DNA of 64,000 bases from Micromonospora saelicesensis (GCF_900091575.1 NZ_FMCR01000005.1:548016-612015), one strand, 5' to 3'; positions 33,860-42,988 are shown, counted from the stretch's first letter. The notes: generated by a model from the sequence alone, not told the origin. Numbers and translations: made by a program.

Positions 33860-33992
33860 CTAATGTCATGAGTACCTGTGCACCCCGCATCGAACGTCGT
33901 GACTAAGCGCACTGGAGCCCACCACGTCCCGTCGATGAGACTCGATTCAACGCCGGAACAACAGCCGGCCGAGTTCGAGGGGCGGCGGGACG

Positions 33993-36590
33993 GTGGACGA
34001 ACGCTACGACAGCTACTGCGCCGCGGATCGGCTGTTCTACGACTCGCTCGGCAGCGCCGTCGCACAGCCCGTCTTCCCGGCCGCCGACCGGCCGACGCCG
34101 ACCGGCTGGCGCCGTGAGCCGCTCGACGACTGGCTGATCTACGCGCCCGACGGCGGCTCGCTGCCGCAGCAGGGCTGGAAGATTCATGTGTCGGCCGGTC
34201 TGGCGAACGCCGAGCGGGTGCTGGACGCGGTCTGGAACTACTGCGTCCCCCGCGGCCTGTCCTTCAAGTTCCTGCGCGGGCCGCGCACGCTGCTGCTGCG
34301 CAATTCCAAGTACGCCGCCCGGGCCGCCAGCGGCAAGTTCATCACTGTCTATCCGCGCGACGACGCGGAGCTGGAGCTGGCCTGCAAGGAGCTCGACGAA
34401 CTGCTGACCGGCGAGACCGGGCCGTACATCCTCAGTGACCTCCGCTACGGCGCCGGCCCGGTCTACGTGCGCTACGGCGGCTTCGCCGCCCGCTACTGCC
34501 ACTCGCCCGACGGCCAGGTGGTGCCGGCGATCGAGGACGACTCCGGCACGCTGGTGCCGGACCGCCGGGAGCCCGTCTTTCACGTACCGTCCTGGGTCAC
34601 CCTGCCCGACTTCCTCGGCTCGCACCTGGCCGCCCGGAGCGGCACCAGCACGGACCAGGTGCCGTACCGGATCGAGCGGGTGATCCACTTCTCGAACGGC
34701 GGCGGCCTGTACGTGGGCAGGGACCTGCGTACCGACACCGAGGTGGTGCTGAAGGAGGCCCGACCGCACGCCGGCCTGGACGCCGACGGCACCGACGCCG
34801 TCGCCCGGCTGGCCCGCGAGGCGCAGGCCCTGCGGCAACTCGCCGACCTGCCGCAGGTGCCCCGGGTGCACGACGAGTTCGTCCTCGGCGAGCACCGGTT
34901 CCTCGCGCTCGAGTTCATCGAGGGCCGACCGCTGAACAAGGTGCTGGTCGACCGGTACCCGCTGATCGACGCCGACGCGACCGACGGCGACCGGGCGGCG
35001 TACGCCCGATGGGCCCGCCAGACCTACGAGCAGGTCGAATCCGTCGTGGCGGCGATCCACGAGCGCGGCCTGGTCTACGGGGACCTGCACCTGTTCAACA
35101 TCATGATCCGGCCGGACGACCGGGTCGCCCTTGTCGACTTCGAAGTGGCCGCCCCGATCGCCGGGCACCGCCGACCCGGGCTGCGCAACCAGGGCTTCGC
35201 GGCACCGAGGGACCGTAGTGGGCCGGCGGTCGACCGGTACGCCCTTGCGTGCCTGCGGTTGGCGCTGTTCCTGCCACTGACCCAGCTGGTCCGGCTCGCC
35301 CCGGAGAAGGTCACTCACCTGGCCGACATCATCGCCGCGAACTTCCCGGTGCCGAGGTCCTTCCTCGATCCGGCGGTCGAGGAGATCACCGGTGCGCCGC
35401 ACGTCACCGCGCAACCGCGAGGGAATCTCGACGCGGATGACTGGCGCACCACGCGGGACCGGCTGACGACGGCGATCGTGGCCAGCGCCACCCCCGAGCG
35501 CGACGACCGGCTCTTTCCCGGTGACATCGAGCAGTTCCGCAGCGGCGGCCTCAACCTCGCCCACGGGGCGGCGGGCGTGCTGTACGCGCTCGACAAGAGC
35601 GGTGCCGGTCGGTGGCCCGAGCACGAAGACTGGCTCGTGCGGCGGGCGACAGCGCCCCCGTCCGGCACCCGCTGCGGCTTCTACGACGGGCTGCATGGCG
35701 TCGCGTACGCGCTCGTTCACCTCGGACGCCGGCAGGACGCGCTGGACGTTCTCGACATCTGCCTGCGGGAACCCCTGGACGGGCTCGACCACAGCCTGGC
35801 CAGCGGACTGTCCGGGATCGCGCTCAACCTGGCCGAGTTGGCCGCGCGCACCGGGGAGGTGTCGTTGCGCGACGCCGCGTGGCGGGCCGCCGAGCGTGTG
35901 ATCGGGCAGCTGGCCGACGACCCGGGCCCGGACGTCAGCGGCGGACGTAACCCGTACGCCGGGCTGTTGCGGGGCCGGACCGGACCGGCGCTGATGCTGT
36001 TGCGGCTCTACGAGCTCAGCGGCGACGACGAGCTGTTGGGGCACGCCGCCACGGCGCTGCGTCAGGATCTGCGCCGGTGTGTGCTGCGCCCGGACGGTGC
36101 CCTGGAGGTCAATGAGGGCTGGCGCACCATGCCCTACCTGGCGCACGGCAGTGTCGGTATCGGGCTGGTCCTCGACCAGTACCTGCGCCACCGGGCCGAC
36201 GACCGGTTCGCCGAGGCGAGCGCCGGGGTGCGCCGCGCGGCGCGCTCACCGTTCTACGCACAGTCCGGGCTCTTCGCCGGCCGGGCCGGCATCATCGCCT
36301 ACCTCGCCGCCTCGACCGACGACACCGACCGCCGCGAACTTCGCGCGCAGGTGGATCGGCTGGCCTGGCACGCGCTGCCGTACCGGGAGGGGACCGCATT
36401 CCCCGGTGAGCAGTTGCTGAGGCTCTCCATGGACTTTGGCACCGGCACCGCCGGCGTGCTGTACGCGCTGGCCAGCGCGCAGCACGACCAACCGCCGGCG
36501 CTGCCCTTTCTCGCGCCCCTGCCGGGCGCGGACAGACTCCCTCGCGACAGCGGGGGCGACCCGATCGGCGAACGGAAGGAAGGGAGGTGA
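33993..36590 (+). CDS. ramC: Class III lanthipeptide synthetase, RamC-like
   Basis: The 865-aa protein starts at a GTG (33993). An N-terminal lyase-like region (WKIHVSAGLANAERVLD, LSFKFLRGPRTLLLRNSKYAARAASGKFITVYP) is followed by a Ser/Thr kinase-like domain with VYGDLHLFNIMI near residue 366 and LVDFEVA. A C-terminal LanC-like cyclase follows, with FYDGLHGVAYAL, AHGSVGIGLVL and LFAGRAGIIAYL but none of the zinc ligands of class I/II cyclases. This order is that of RamC/LabKC enzymes, which phosphorylate, eliminate and cyclise Ser/Thr and Cys of a short precursor. The precursor gene follows after 5 bases, so this is the modifying enzyme of the SapB-like peptide. High confidence in family, inferred partner. 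Confidence 0.97.
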   Translation: MDERYDSYCAADRLFYDSLGSAVAQPVFPAADRPTPTGWRREPLDDWLIYAPDGGSLPQQGWKIHVSAGLANAERVLDAVWNYCVPRGLSFKFLRGPRTLLLRNSKYAARAASGKFITVYPRDDAELELACKELDELLTGETGPYILSDLRYGAGPVYVRYGGFAARYCHSPDGQVVPAIEDDSGTLVPDRREPVFHVPSWVTLPDFLGSHLAARSGTSTDQVPYRIERVIHFSNGGGLYVGRDLRTDTEVVLKEARPHAGLDADGTDAVARLAREAQALRQLADLPQVPRVHDEFVLGEHRFLALEFIEGRPLNKVLVDRYPLIDADATDGDRAAYARWARQTYEQVESVVAAIHERGLVYGDLHLFNIMIRPDDRVALVDFEVAAPIAGHRRPGLRNQGFAAPRDRSGPAVDRYALACLRLALFLPLTQLVRLAPEKVTHLADIIAANFPVPRSFLDPAVEEITGAPHVTAQPRGNLDADDWRTTRDRLTTAIVASATPERDDRLFPGDIEQFRSGGLNLAHGAAGVLYALDKSGAGRWPEHEDWLVRRATAPPSGTRCGFYDGLHGVAYALVHLGRRQDALDVLDICLREPLDGLDHSLASGLSGIALNLAELAARTGEVSLRDAAWRAAERVIGQLADDPGPDVSGGRNPYAGLLRGRTGPALMLLRLYELSGDDELLGHAATALRQDLRRCVLRPDGALEVNEGWRTMPYLAHGSVGIGLVLDQYLRHRADDRFAEASAGVRRAARSPFYAQSGLFAGRAGIIAYLAASTDDTDRRELRAQVDRLAWHALPYREGTAFPGEQLLRLSMDFGTGTAGVLYALASAQHDQPPALPFLAPLPGADRLPRDSGGDPIGERKEGR

Positions 36591-36595
36591 ACGAC

Positions 36596-36715
36596 ATGGC
36601 ACTTCTGGACCTCCAGGGCCTGGAGATGGCTCCGGCCGACCGCACCGGTGGCGGTAGCCGGGCGAGCCTGCTGCTCTGCGGCGACAGCTCGCTCTCCGTC
36701 ACGACCTGCAACTGA
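36596..36715 (+). CDS. ramS: SapB/RamS-like class III lanthipeptide precursor, 39 aa
   Basis: The ATG at 36596 follows GGGAGGTGAACGAC, 5 bases after the synthetase stop. The leader MALLDLQGLEMAPAD has the conserved L-D-L-Q pattern recognised by class III synthetases. The core, SRASLLLCGDSSLSVTTCN, differs from the SapB core (SRASLLLCGDSSLSITTCN) by Ile to Val only, as I recall it. It contains two S-x2-S-x3-C units (SRASLLLC and SSLSVTTC), the sites of ring formation. The mature product should be a surfactant-like morphogenetic lanthipeptide. It is far too short for standard gene finders, so it is likely to be missed. Confidence 0.95.
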   Translation: MALLDLQGLEMAPADRTGGGSRASLLLCGDSSLSVTTCN

Positions 36716-36731
36716 TCCACGCACACGTGGG

Positions 36732-36763
36732 GCCCTGGGTGGGTAGACGTACCCACCCAGGGC
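36732..36763 (+). terminator. Perfect hairpin after ramS (terminator or transcript stabiliser)
   Basis: GCCCTGGGTGGGTA (36732-36745) pairs completely with 36750-36763 around a GACG loop, 16 bases after the ramS stop and 24 bases before the transporter start. No T-run follows. It probably ends most transcripts after ramS or protects its 3' end, giving more precursor than transporter. Confidence 0.8.
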
Positions 36764-36787
36764 AACCGCGTACCAACGGGAGGACCG

Positions 36788-38515
36788 ATGCCGACGTTCG
36801 CCGTGGGGGACAGGCTGCTGCGGCAGACGGTCCTGGCGGGCGGCGGCTGGACGGCCGGACTCGCGGCGGTCGCGCTGCTCGGCGCGGCCGCCGAACTGTT
36901 GCTCCCCGCGGCCCTCGGCCGCGCCGTCGACGCCGCCCTCGACGGCGGCTCCGCCTGGTGGGCGGTGTCCGCCTGTGCCCTGGTCGTCGTCCTCATCTGC
37001 GTCGACACCCTGACGGATCTCGCCAGCGGCTTCGGTGCGGCGCGCGCCACCGCCGCGCTGCGCCGGCGGCTACTGCGTCACCTGTTCGCCGTGGACGTCC
37101 GCGCCACCCGCCGGCACCCGGTGGGTGACCTCGTCGGCCGGTTGGTCGGCCAGGCCGCCGACGCGGGACAGGCCGGCAACGCCGTGGTCCTGGCCGTCGT
37201 GGCGGTGCTTCCGCCGCTGGGCAGCGTCGTCGCGCTCGCCATCATGGAACCGGTCCTCGGTCTCACCCTGCTCGCCGGTCTCGGCCTGCTCGCCGTCCTC
37301 ATGCGCGCCTTCGTGGCCGACGCCTCGGCCGCGACCGCCGGGTACCAGCGGGTGCTCGGCACCATCGCCGGCCGGCTGTTGGAGTCGCTGACCGGCGCCC
37401 GGACCATCGCCGCCGCCGGCACCACCCGCCGCGAGGAGGACCGGGTGCTGGCGGCCCTACCGGAGCTGGACCGGCACGGCCGGCGTACCTGGGGACTGCT
37501 GGCCCGGGCGAGTGCGCGCACCTCGGCCGTGGCGCCGCTGCTGAACCTGAGCGTCATAGCGGTCGGCGGGTACGCCCTGACCGCCGGCTGGCTCACACCG
37601 GGCGAACTGGTCGCCGCGGTCCGGTACGCGGCCATGGGCGCCGGGCTCGGTGCGGTGCTGGCCACCCTGAACCACCTGGTCCGCAGCCGCGCGGGAGCAC
37701 ACCGGGTCGCCGAGCTGCTGACGCAGCCCGCCACGCCGGCAGGCGATCGGCCTCTTCCACCCGGCGGCGGCGCCCTGCGACTGCGCGGGGTGTGCGTGCA
37801 CGCCGACGACGGCCGGCCCATCCTGGACGGCGTCGACCTGGACGTGCCGGCCGGCGCGACAGTGGCCGTCGTCGGAGGGTCCGGTGCCGGCAAGTCGACC
37901 CTGGCCGCCGTGGCGGGACGGTTGTACGACCCCGACCGCGGTGAGGTGCGACTGGACGGGGTACCGCTGCGGGACCTCGACACGGTGGCGCTGCGCCGGG
38001 CCGTCGGCTACGCCTTCGACCGGCCGGTGCTGATCGGCGCGACCGTCCACGACGCGATCGGCTTGGCGCTGCCGATCGACTCGGCGGCACCGCCGACCGA
38101 TCGGAGCCCGGCCACCCCGGCGGTACTGCGGGCGGCCCGGACGGCGGCGGTCGCCGACGTGATCGAACGTCTGCCCGGCGGTTACCGCACCCCGCTGGTG
38201 GACACACCGCTGTCCGGGGGCGAGACCCAACGCCTCGGCCTGGCCCGCGCGTTCGCCGCCGAACGGCTGCTCATCCTGGACGACGCGACGTCCAGCCTCG
38301 ACACCGCGACCGAACACCGGATCACCGAGGCTGTTCTCGGGCGCGCCGGGGGGCGTACCCGACTGGTGGTCACCCACCGGACCGCGGCGGCCGCGGCGGC
38401 CGACCTCGTCGCCTGGCTGGACGGCGGTCGGCTGCGCGGCCTGGCACCGCACCGGCAACTGTGGGCCGACCCGGACTACCGTGCCGTCTTCCAGCCGGCC
38501 GGCGGTGGGTCGTGA
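36788..38515 (+). CDS. ramA: ABC half-transporter RamA-like (lanthipeptide export)
   Basis: The 575-aa protein has an N-terminal membrane domain of about six helices and a C-terminal ATPase with Walker A VGGSGAGKST near residue 365, signature LSGGETQRLGLARA and Walker B LLILDDATSSLD. Unlike peptidase-containing lantibiotic exporters it has no N-terminal C39 domain, as in RamA/RamB. It is in the operon after the precursor; GGGAGGACCG gives the ribosome site. Its GTGA overlap with the next gene suggests a heterodimer. Confidence 0.94.
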   Translation: MPTFAVGDRLLRQTVLAGGGWTAGLAAVALLGAAAELLLPAALGRAVDAALDGGSAWWAVSACALVVVLICVDTLTDLASGFGAARATAALRRRLLRHLFAVDVRATRRHPVGDLVGRLVGQAADAGQAGNAVVLAVVAVLPPLGSVVALAIMEPVLGLTLLAGLGLLAVLMRAFVADASAATAGYQRVLGTIAGRLLESLTGARTIAAAGTTRREEDRVLAALPELDRHGRRTWGLLARASARTSAVAPLLNLSVIAVGGYALTAGWLTPGELVAAVRYAAMGAGLGAVLATLNHLVRSRAGAHRVAELLTQPATPAGDRPLPPGGGALRLRGVCVHADDGRPILDGVDLDVPAGATVAVVGGSGAGKSTLAAVAGRLYDPDRGEVRLDGVPLRDLDTVALRRAVGYAFDRPVLIGATVHDAIGLALPIDSAAPPTDRSPATPAVLRAARTAAVADVIERLPGGYRTPLVDTPLSGGETQRLGLARAFAAERLLILDDATSSLDTATEHRITEAVLGRAGGRTRLVVTHRTAAAAAADLVAWLDGGRLRGLAPHRQLWADPDYRAVFQPAGGGS

Positions 38516-40287
38516 GCCGTCCCGGCGTACGCCGAGTGACCTGGCGGGCGCTGCGGGCCCGGCGGCGGGAACTCGCCGGGCTCGGCGGCTGGTCGCTTGT
38601 CGAGTCGCTGCCCGCGCTGCTCGCCGGCTACCTGGTCGCCCGCGCCGTCGACGAGGGCTTTCTGGCCGGACGTCTGCTCAACGGCCTGGCCTGGTTGGGG
38701 GTCCTCGCCGTGGCCGTACTGGTCGGCGCGGCGGCCACCGGTCGGACGTACCGGAGCCTCGCCGCCGTGGTCGAGCCGTTCCGCGACGAGGTGGCCGCTC
38801 AGGTGATCCGGGGCGCGCTACGCGACGCCACCAGGGTGGGTGGCCGTCCGGACAGCGCCGCCGTGACCCGGCTGACCCACCAGATGGAGATCGTCCGCGA
38901 CACCTTCGCCGGTCTGCTGATGGTGACCCGCGGTTTCCTCTTCTCCGCTGGCGCGGCCCTGCTCGGCCTGCTCGCCCTGGCGCCGGTGGTGGCGGCGCTG
39001 GCGGTCGCGCCGCTGCTCGCCGGTCTGGTCGTCTTTCTCGCCGCGTTGCCGGCGATGGTCACGCACCAGCGCGCCTACGTCCGGGCCGGCGAACAGCTCG
39101 GCCAGTCGGCGGCGACCGCGCTGGCCGGTCACCGCGACGTGCTGGCCTGCGGCGCACAGACACGCGTGACGGCGGAGGTGGCAGGCTGGGTGGCGGCGCA
39201 GGCCGCCGCCGAACGCATGCTCGCCCGGATGGCGGCGATCCGCAGCCTCAGCCTCGGCATCGGCGGCTGGCTGCCACTGCTGGTGCTGATGGTGACCGCC
39301 CCGTGGCTGGTCGAGCGGGGTCTCACCGCCGGCGCGGTGCTGGGCGCACTGATCTACGTCTCCACCGGGCTGCAACCCGCCCTGCACACCCTGGTGCAGG
39401 GCCTCGGCGGCGGCGGGCTCCGCTACGCGGTCACCCTGGAGAACATCCTGCGCACCTATCCGGTCTCCGACGACCAGCGCCCGTCAGCCCTCGCCGCCCG
39501 GATGCCCCGCTGCCGGCCACCCGGTACTGCCGATCGCCCGCCAGCCCTCGAGGTCCGGGGACTGACCTTCGGCTACGGCCCGCGCGCCCGGCCCGTCCTG
39601 CAGAACTTCTCGCTGACACTGGCCGACCGGGACCATCTCGCAGTGGTGGGCCCGAGCGGTGCGGGCAAGTCCACACTGGCCGCCCTGATGGCCGGTCTGG
39701 TGCCGCCGCAGGCAGGCACGGTCCACCTGGCCGGCACGAGGGTCGCCGAGGTGGAGCCGACCGTTCTCGTCCGGATGCGAGTGCTGGTGCCCCAGGAGGC
39801 GTACGTCTTCACCGGCAGTCTCGCCGACAACCTCCGCTACCTCCGGCCGGACGCCGACGATGACACGCTGGAGGTCGCCCTCGACGCGCTCGGCGCGCGT
39901 CCCCTGGCGACCCGCCTGGGCGGCCTGGGCGCGCCGGTCGCGCCGGCCCTGCTCTCCGCCGGCGAGCGGCAGCTCATCGCGGCGGTCCGGGCCTGGCTGG
40001 CACCCGCCCCGCTGGTGATCCTCGACGAGGCGACCTGCCACCTGGACCCGGTGCTGGAAGCGACGGTCGAGGCCGCCTTCGCCCGGCGGCCCGGCACCCT
40101 CGTGGTAATCGCGCACCGGATCAGTTCCGCCCTGCGGGCCGGTCGGGTGCTGGTCCTCGACGGCGACGAGCCCGTGGTGGGGACGCACGAACAGTTGATG
40201 GCCCGCTCGGCCACCTACCGGGTGCTCGTCGGCTGCTGGGACGACTCGGTGGTGCCGTCCCCGGCGGCGTCGGCGCGGCAGGGCTGA
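38512..40287 (+). CDS. ramB: ABC half-transporter RamB-like (lanthipeptide export)
   Basis: The start GTG at 38512 overlaps the ramA stop, and the upstream in-frame extension to 38461 is rejected. The 591-aa product has a six-helix membrane domain and an ATPase with Walker A VGPSGAGKSTLAALMAG. The signature is LSAGERQLIAAVRAWLA, where Ala replaces the second Gly-adjacent residue of the usual LSGGQ. Walker B is LVILDEATCHLDP. It pairs with RamA to export the peptide. It is the last gene of the ramCSAB set. Confidence 0.94.
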   Translation: MSRPGVRRVTWRALRARRRELAGLGGWSLVESLPALLAGYLVARAVDEGFLAGRLLNGLAWLGVLAVAVLVGAAATGRTYRSLAAVVEPFRDEVAAQVIRGALRDATRVGGRPDSAAVTRLTHQMEIVRDTFAGLLMVTRGFLFSAGAALLGLLALAPVVAALAVAPLLAGLVVFLAALPAMVTHQRAYVRAGEQLGQSAATALAGHRDVLACGAQTRVTAEVAGWVAAQAAAERMLARMAAIRSLSLGIGGWLPLLVLMVTAPWLVERGLTAGAVLGALIYVSTGLQPALHTLVQGLGGGGLRYAVTLENILRTYPVSDDQRPSALAARMPRCRPPGTADRPPALEVRGLTFGYGPRARPVLQNFSLTLADRDHLAVVGPSGAGKSTLAALMAGLVPPQAGTVHLAGTRVAEVEPTVLVRMRVLVPQEAYVFTGSLADNLRYLRPDADDDTLEVALDALGARPLATRLGGLGAPVAPALLSAGERQLIAAVRAWLAPAPLVILDEATCHLDPVLEATVEAAFARRPGTLVVIAHRISSALRAGRVLVLDGDEPVVGTHEQLMARSATYRVLVGCWDDSVVPSPAASARQG

Positions 40288-40317
40288 ACCCCGCCACATC
40301 GGCGCCGACGGCGCCCG

Positions 40318-40902
40318 TCAGATCCAGCCCGCCTCGCCGGCCATCCGCACGGCCTCCACCCGGGTACGCGCACCCACCTTGCGGGCGATCCGCCCGAGAT
40401 GGTTGCGGACGGTGCCACGGGTGAGCCCGAGCGACACCGCCACCTCCGCGACCGGCGCACCCGCTGCCGTCAGCCTCAGCACCTCCGTCTCGCGGCTGGT
40501 CAGTGGGCCGTCCGAGTGCAGCGCCGCGACGACGAGATCCGCGTCGAGCACGGGCTCCCGGCGGGCGAGCCGGCGGATCCCGTCGATGACCCGCTGGGGG
40601 GCGGCGTCACTGCGCAGGATGCCGACGGCCCTGGTCGGGCAGAGCATGCCTCGCAGCCGCCGGGCCCGATGCGGGTGGGCCAGCACCAGGACGGGGCACC
40701 GGCCGAGGCGGTCGGGATCGACCTGCTCGACGAGATCGAGGTCGGCCACCACCACGTCGGGGCGTTGAGCGTGGACGGCCGCGGGGACCGCGTCGCCGCG
40801 ATCCACCTCCGCCACGACACGGATGTCCTCCTCGGCGGCGAGGACGAACGACAGCGCGCCCAGAACCAGGGCGCCGTCCAAGGCGAGCAGGGTACGGATC
40901 AC
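40318..40902 (-). CDS. LuxR-family regulator with receiver-like domain, ram-locus copy 1
   Basis: The GTG at 40902 follows GGGAAGGTTCATC; the longer frame to 40947 lacks a start with ribosome site. The 194-aa product has a weakly conserved receiver (DVVVADLDLVEQVDPD, with an Asp at the phosphoacceptor position) and a C-terminal HTH (LTSRETEVLRLTAAGAPVAEVAVSLGLTRGTVRNHLGRIARKVGARTRVEAVRMA). Together with its neighbour it resembles RamR-like activators that turn on ramCSAB. The two copies probably arose from duplication, being alike in layout. It converges on ramB with a 30-base gap. Confidence 0.88.
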   Translation of the reverse strand: MIRTLLALDGALVLGALSFVLAAEEDIRVVAEVDRGDAVPAAVHAQRPDVVVADLDLVEQVDPDRLGRCPVLVLAHPHRARRLRGMLCPTRAVGILRSDAAPQRVIDGIRRLARREPVLDADLVVAALHSDGPLTSRETEVLRLTAAGAPVAEVAVSLGLTRGTVRNHLGRIARKVGARTRVEAVRMAGEAGWI

Positions 40903-41021
40903 GATGAACCTTCCCGCACTGCGATGGCAATCACACAACGTCAACATTCAAACACGCAACCGGTGGCGCCGCACGGCGACGGGGGCGGGTCCTGTGGAGT
41001 TCCGGACCCGCCCCCAAACGG

Positions 41022-41630
41022 TCACAGCCAGCCGTTACGCCTCGCGCGCGACACCGCCTCCAACCGGTTGCGGGCCCCGGTCTTACGCAGGATCACCGAC
41101 AGGTGATTGCGCACCGTCCCGTGTGCCAGGTAAAGGCGGACGGCGATCTCCTTCAGGGGCAGACCCTCGGCTGCCATCCGCAGCACGTCCATCTCCCGAG
41201 GCGTCAACGGCATCTCCGGGGGACTCAGCACCGCGATCGCCGCGGCCGGGTCGATCGCCCGTTCCCCGGCCGCGAGCGCGCGGATCGCGCGCACCAACTC
41301 GGCCAGCGAGCAGTCCTTCCCGACCAGGCCGCGCGCGCCGGCTGCCAGCGCCGCCTCCACCAGCGCCGGACTCCACCGCGGGCTCATCGCCAGCACGGCG
41401 GCGTGCGGCGCCTCGACGTCGATCCGGGCGACCACCTCCACCGGGTCGGGCAGTTCCGGTGTCAGTGCCAGCACCACCACCTGTGGTCGGCACCGCCGGA
41501 CCACCGTCAACAGTTCACCGACACCCTCGACGTCGGCGACCACCTTCATGTCCTCCTCGCGTGACAGCGCGGCGCAGAGCGCCCCGCGGAGCAAACCCAT
41601 GTCCTCGGCGACAACAACGTGGATCACCAC
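41022..41630 (-). CDS. LuxR-family regulator lacking the receiver Asp (RamR-like), ram-locus copy 2
   Basis: A GTG at 41630 (or 41627) with GGAGA upstream starts VIHVVVAEDMGLLRGALCAALSREEDMKVVADVEG; the frame to 41762 is an upstream extension. The receiver keeps the acidic pair (AEDM) and Lys (LVGKDCS), but the phosphoacceptor position is Ala (VVLALTPELPD). Conventional phosphorylation is therefore unlikely. The C-terminal HTH reads LTPREMDVLRMAAEGLPLKEIAVRLYLAHGTVRNHLSVILRKTGARNRLEAVSRA. Position and layout suggest RamR, the dedicated activator of the lanthipeptide operon. Confidence 0.9.
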   Translation of the reverse strand: MVIHVVVAEDMGLLRGALCAALSREEDMKVVADVEGVGELLTVVRRCRPQVVVLALTPELPDPVEVVARIDVEAPHAAVLAMSPRWSPALVEAALAAGARGLVGKDCSLAELVRAIRALAAGERAIDPAAAIAVLSPPEMPLTPREMDVLRMAAEGLPLKEIAVRLYLAHGTVRNHLSVILRKTGARNRLEAVSRARRNGWL

Positions 41631-41830
41631 GTTTTCTCCGATCTCCGGTACGCGCCACGACGGCCACCGATCCCGGAACGTCCACGGGTTGGTCAGGGCG
41701 TCGTGCGCTACAGACGGGTGGGCATCGGCCCGCGGCATCGTCGCGGCGGACGGCGCGGGCACTGATCGACCGACCAGCGGGTGCGACAGGCCGGCCGCTC
41801 GGGCCAGCCACCGGGGTCGGTCGACCCGCC

Positions 41831-42988
41831 TCAGCCCGGGCGGGCGATCGCCGACGGAGTTCGGCTCTCGACCATAAGCGGCACGAGATCGCAGCGTTGC
41901 CCGGCACCGAGGTGCGACTGCCGGTCGACCGGCCGGACCAGCCCCGGTGCGGGCGCCGATCCATTGTCGACGCCGGCGGCGTCCTGGTCGGCGGGTGCGA
42001 CGGGCTCACCAGAAAGTAGACCCGTCGCGGCCACCGGTGCCGGGCGTGCGGCGAGGTGCCCCGTCGGGGCCGTGGCCCGCGCGGGGCCGACGACGGACAT
42101 CGGCGGTGGCGCGGCCGGGGCCGGCGGCGCCGCGACGCGTACGGGGGTCAGCGTCGGACCCGTCGGTGGCGTCGGAACTGTCAGTGCGGGAGCCGGTTCG
42201 GTCACCGGCACGGCGGTCGGCCCGAGCGCTGGGGGAGCGGGCAGTGGAGGTGCCGCCGCCCCCGGAACGATCACGGGGCAGAGAGGGGGTGGCAGAACGG
42301 CATCGGTGACCCGGAGGAGCCCCATGACGACGGGCCTGATCGGCACCGCTCTCACGATGTCGACGACGTACGGCAGGGGAGCGGTGACCAGGCCGACCAC
42401 TGTTGACTCGGTCGGCGTACGCACCGCCGACGGGTCGGGGGCGACGGTGGCCGGCTGTCGCGGTGGATCGGCGGCCGGCCGCGACAGGCCCACCCGGTGA
42501 GCCGAACGATGAACCGCGCGGGCCACGGAGACCGGTCGGAGCCTTTCGCGCTCCGCGGCGCCGGGTGAGACTGATGCGCCGAGCCTCGACGCACCCGCCG
42601 CCCGTCGCGGCTCCGTCGCGGGCGGATCCTCGCGGGGGGCGGCCACCCCACCGCTGGGCACCACCAGCGGGGCACGGGGCCTGTCGCCGCGGCGGTCGTC
42701 GGCAGCCGCGGCTCTTTGACTGTCCTGGCTGGGGCGCTCGGCGACCGTGAGCCGCGCAACCGACTCGACCAGAGCACCGATCCTCCGATGAGGCTCGTCA
42801 CCGGACCCGCTGGGCATCCCGTCGGCGGCGGCCGGCCCCTGAAACACTGTGGCCACGACGAAACCGGCCCCGACGGCGGCCGCGATCAGCACCAGTCGTC
42901 GGGCGAACCTGCGCAGCCGACCGGCCGCAAGCGGCGCGGACCGGTCCGGCGCAGACGCCGGCGCGGTTCCGCTGACGGGACTTCGCAC
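41831..42988 (-). CDS. Pro/Ala-rich exported protein of unknown function
   Basis: From the GTG at 42988, with AGGGAAGGG upstream, the 385-aa protein has an N-terminal membrane anchor or signal (RRFARRLVLIAAAVGAGFVVATVFQGPAAA). A long disordered Pro/Ala/Arg segment follows, then a more conserved middle part (STVVGLVTAPLPYVVDIVRAVPIRPVVMGLLRVTDAVLPPPL), then a Pro-rich tail. It has no recognised domain. It lies next to the ram-type regulators on the same strand and may be a surface or cell-wall-spanning protein; any link to the lanthipeptide is conjecture. Confidence 0.7.
   Translation of the reverse strand: MRSPVSGTAPASAPDRSAPLAAGRLRRFARRLVLIAAAVGAGFVVATVFQGPAAADGMPSGSGDEPHRRIGALVESVARLTVAERPSQDSQRAAAADDRRGDRPRAPLVVPSGGVAAPREDPPATEPRRAAGASRLGASVSPGAAERERLRPVSVARAVHRSAHRVGLSRPAADPPRQPATVAPDPSAVRTPTESTVVGLVTAPLPYVVDIVRAVPIRPVVMGLLRVTDAVLPPPLCPVIVPGAAAPPLPAPPALGPTAVPVTEPAPALTVPTPPTGPTLTPVRVAAPPAPAAPPPMSVVGPARATAPTGHLAARPAPVAATGLLSGEPVAPADQDAAGVDNGSAPAPGLVRPVDRQSHLGAGQRCDLVPLMVESRTPSAIARPG

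Noticed and set aside
33868..33906. Twelve-codon frame MSTCAPRIERRD as a possible second lanthipeptide precursor
   Set aside because: It has one Cys, no L-D-L-Q leader and no S-x2-S-x3-C unit.
33903..36191. Minus-strand 762-residue open frame opposite ramC
   Set aside because: It is an antisense shadow of the lanthipeptide synthetase, which has clear kinase and cyclase motifs.
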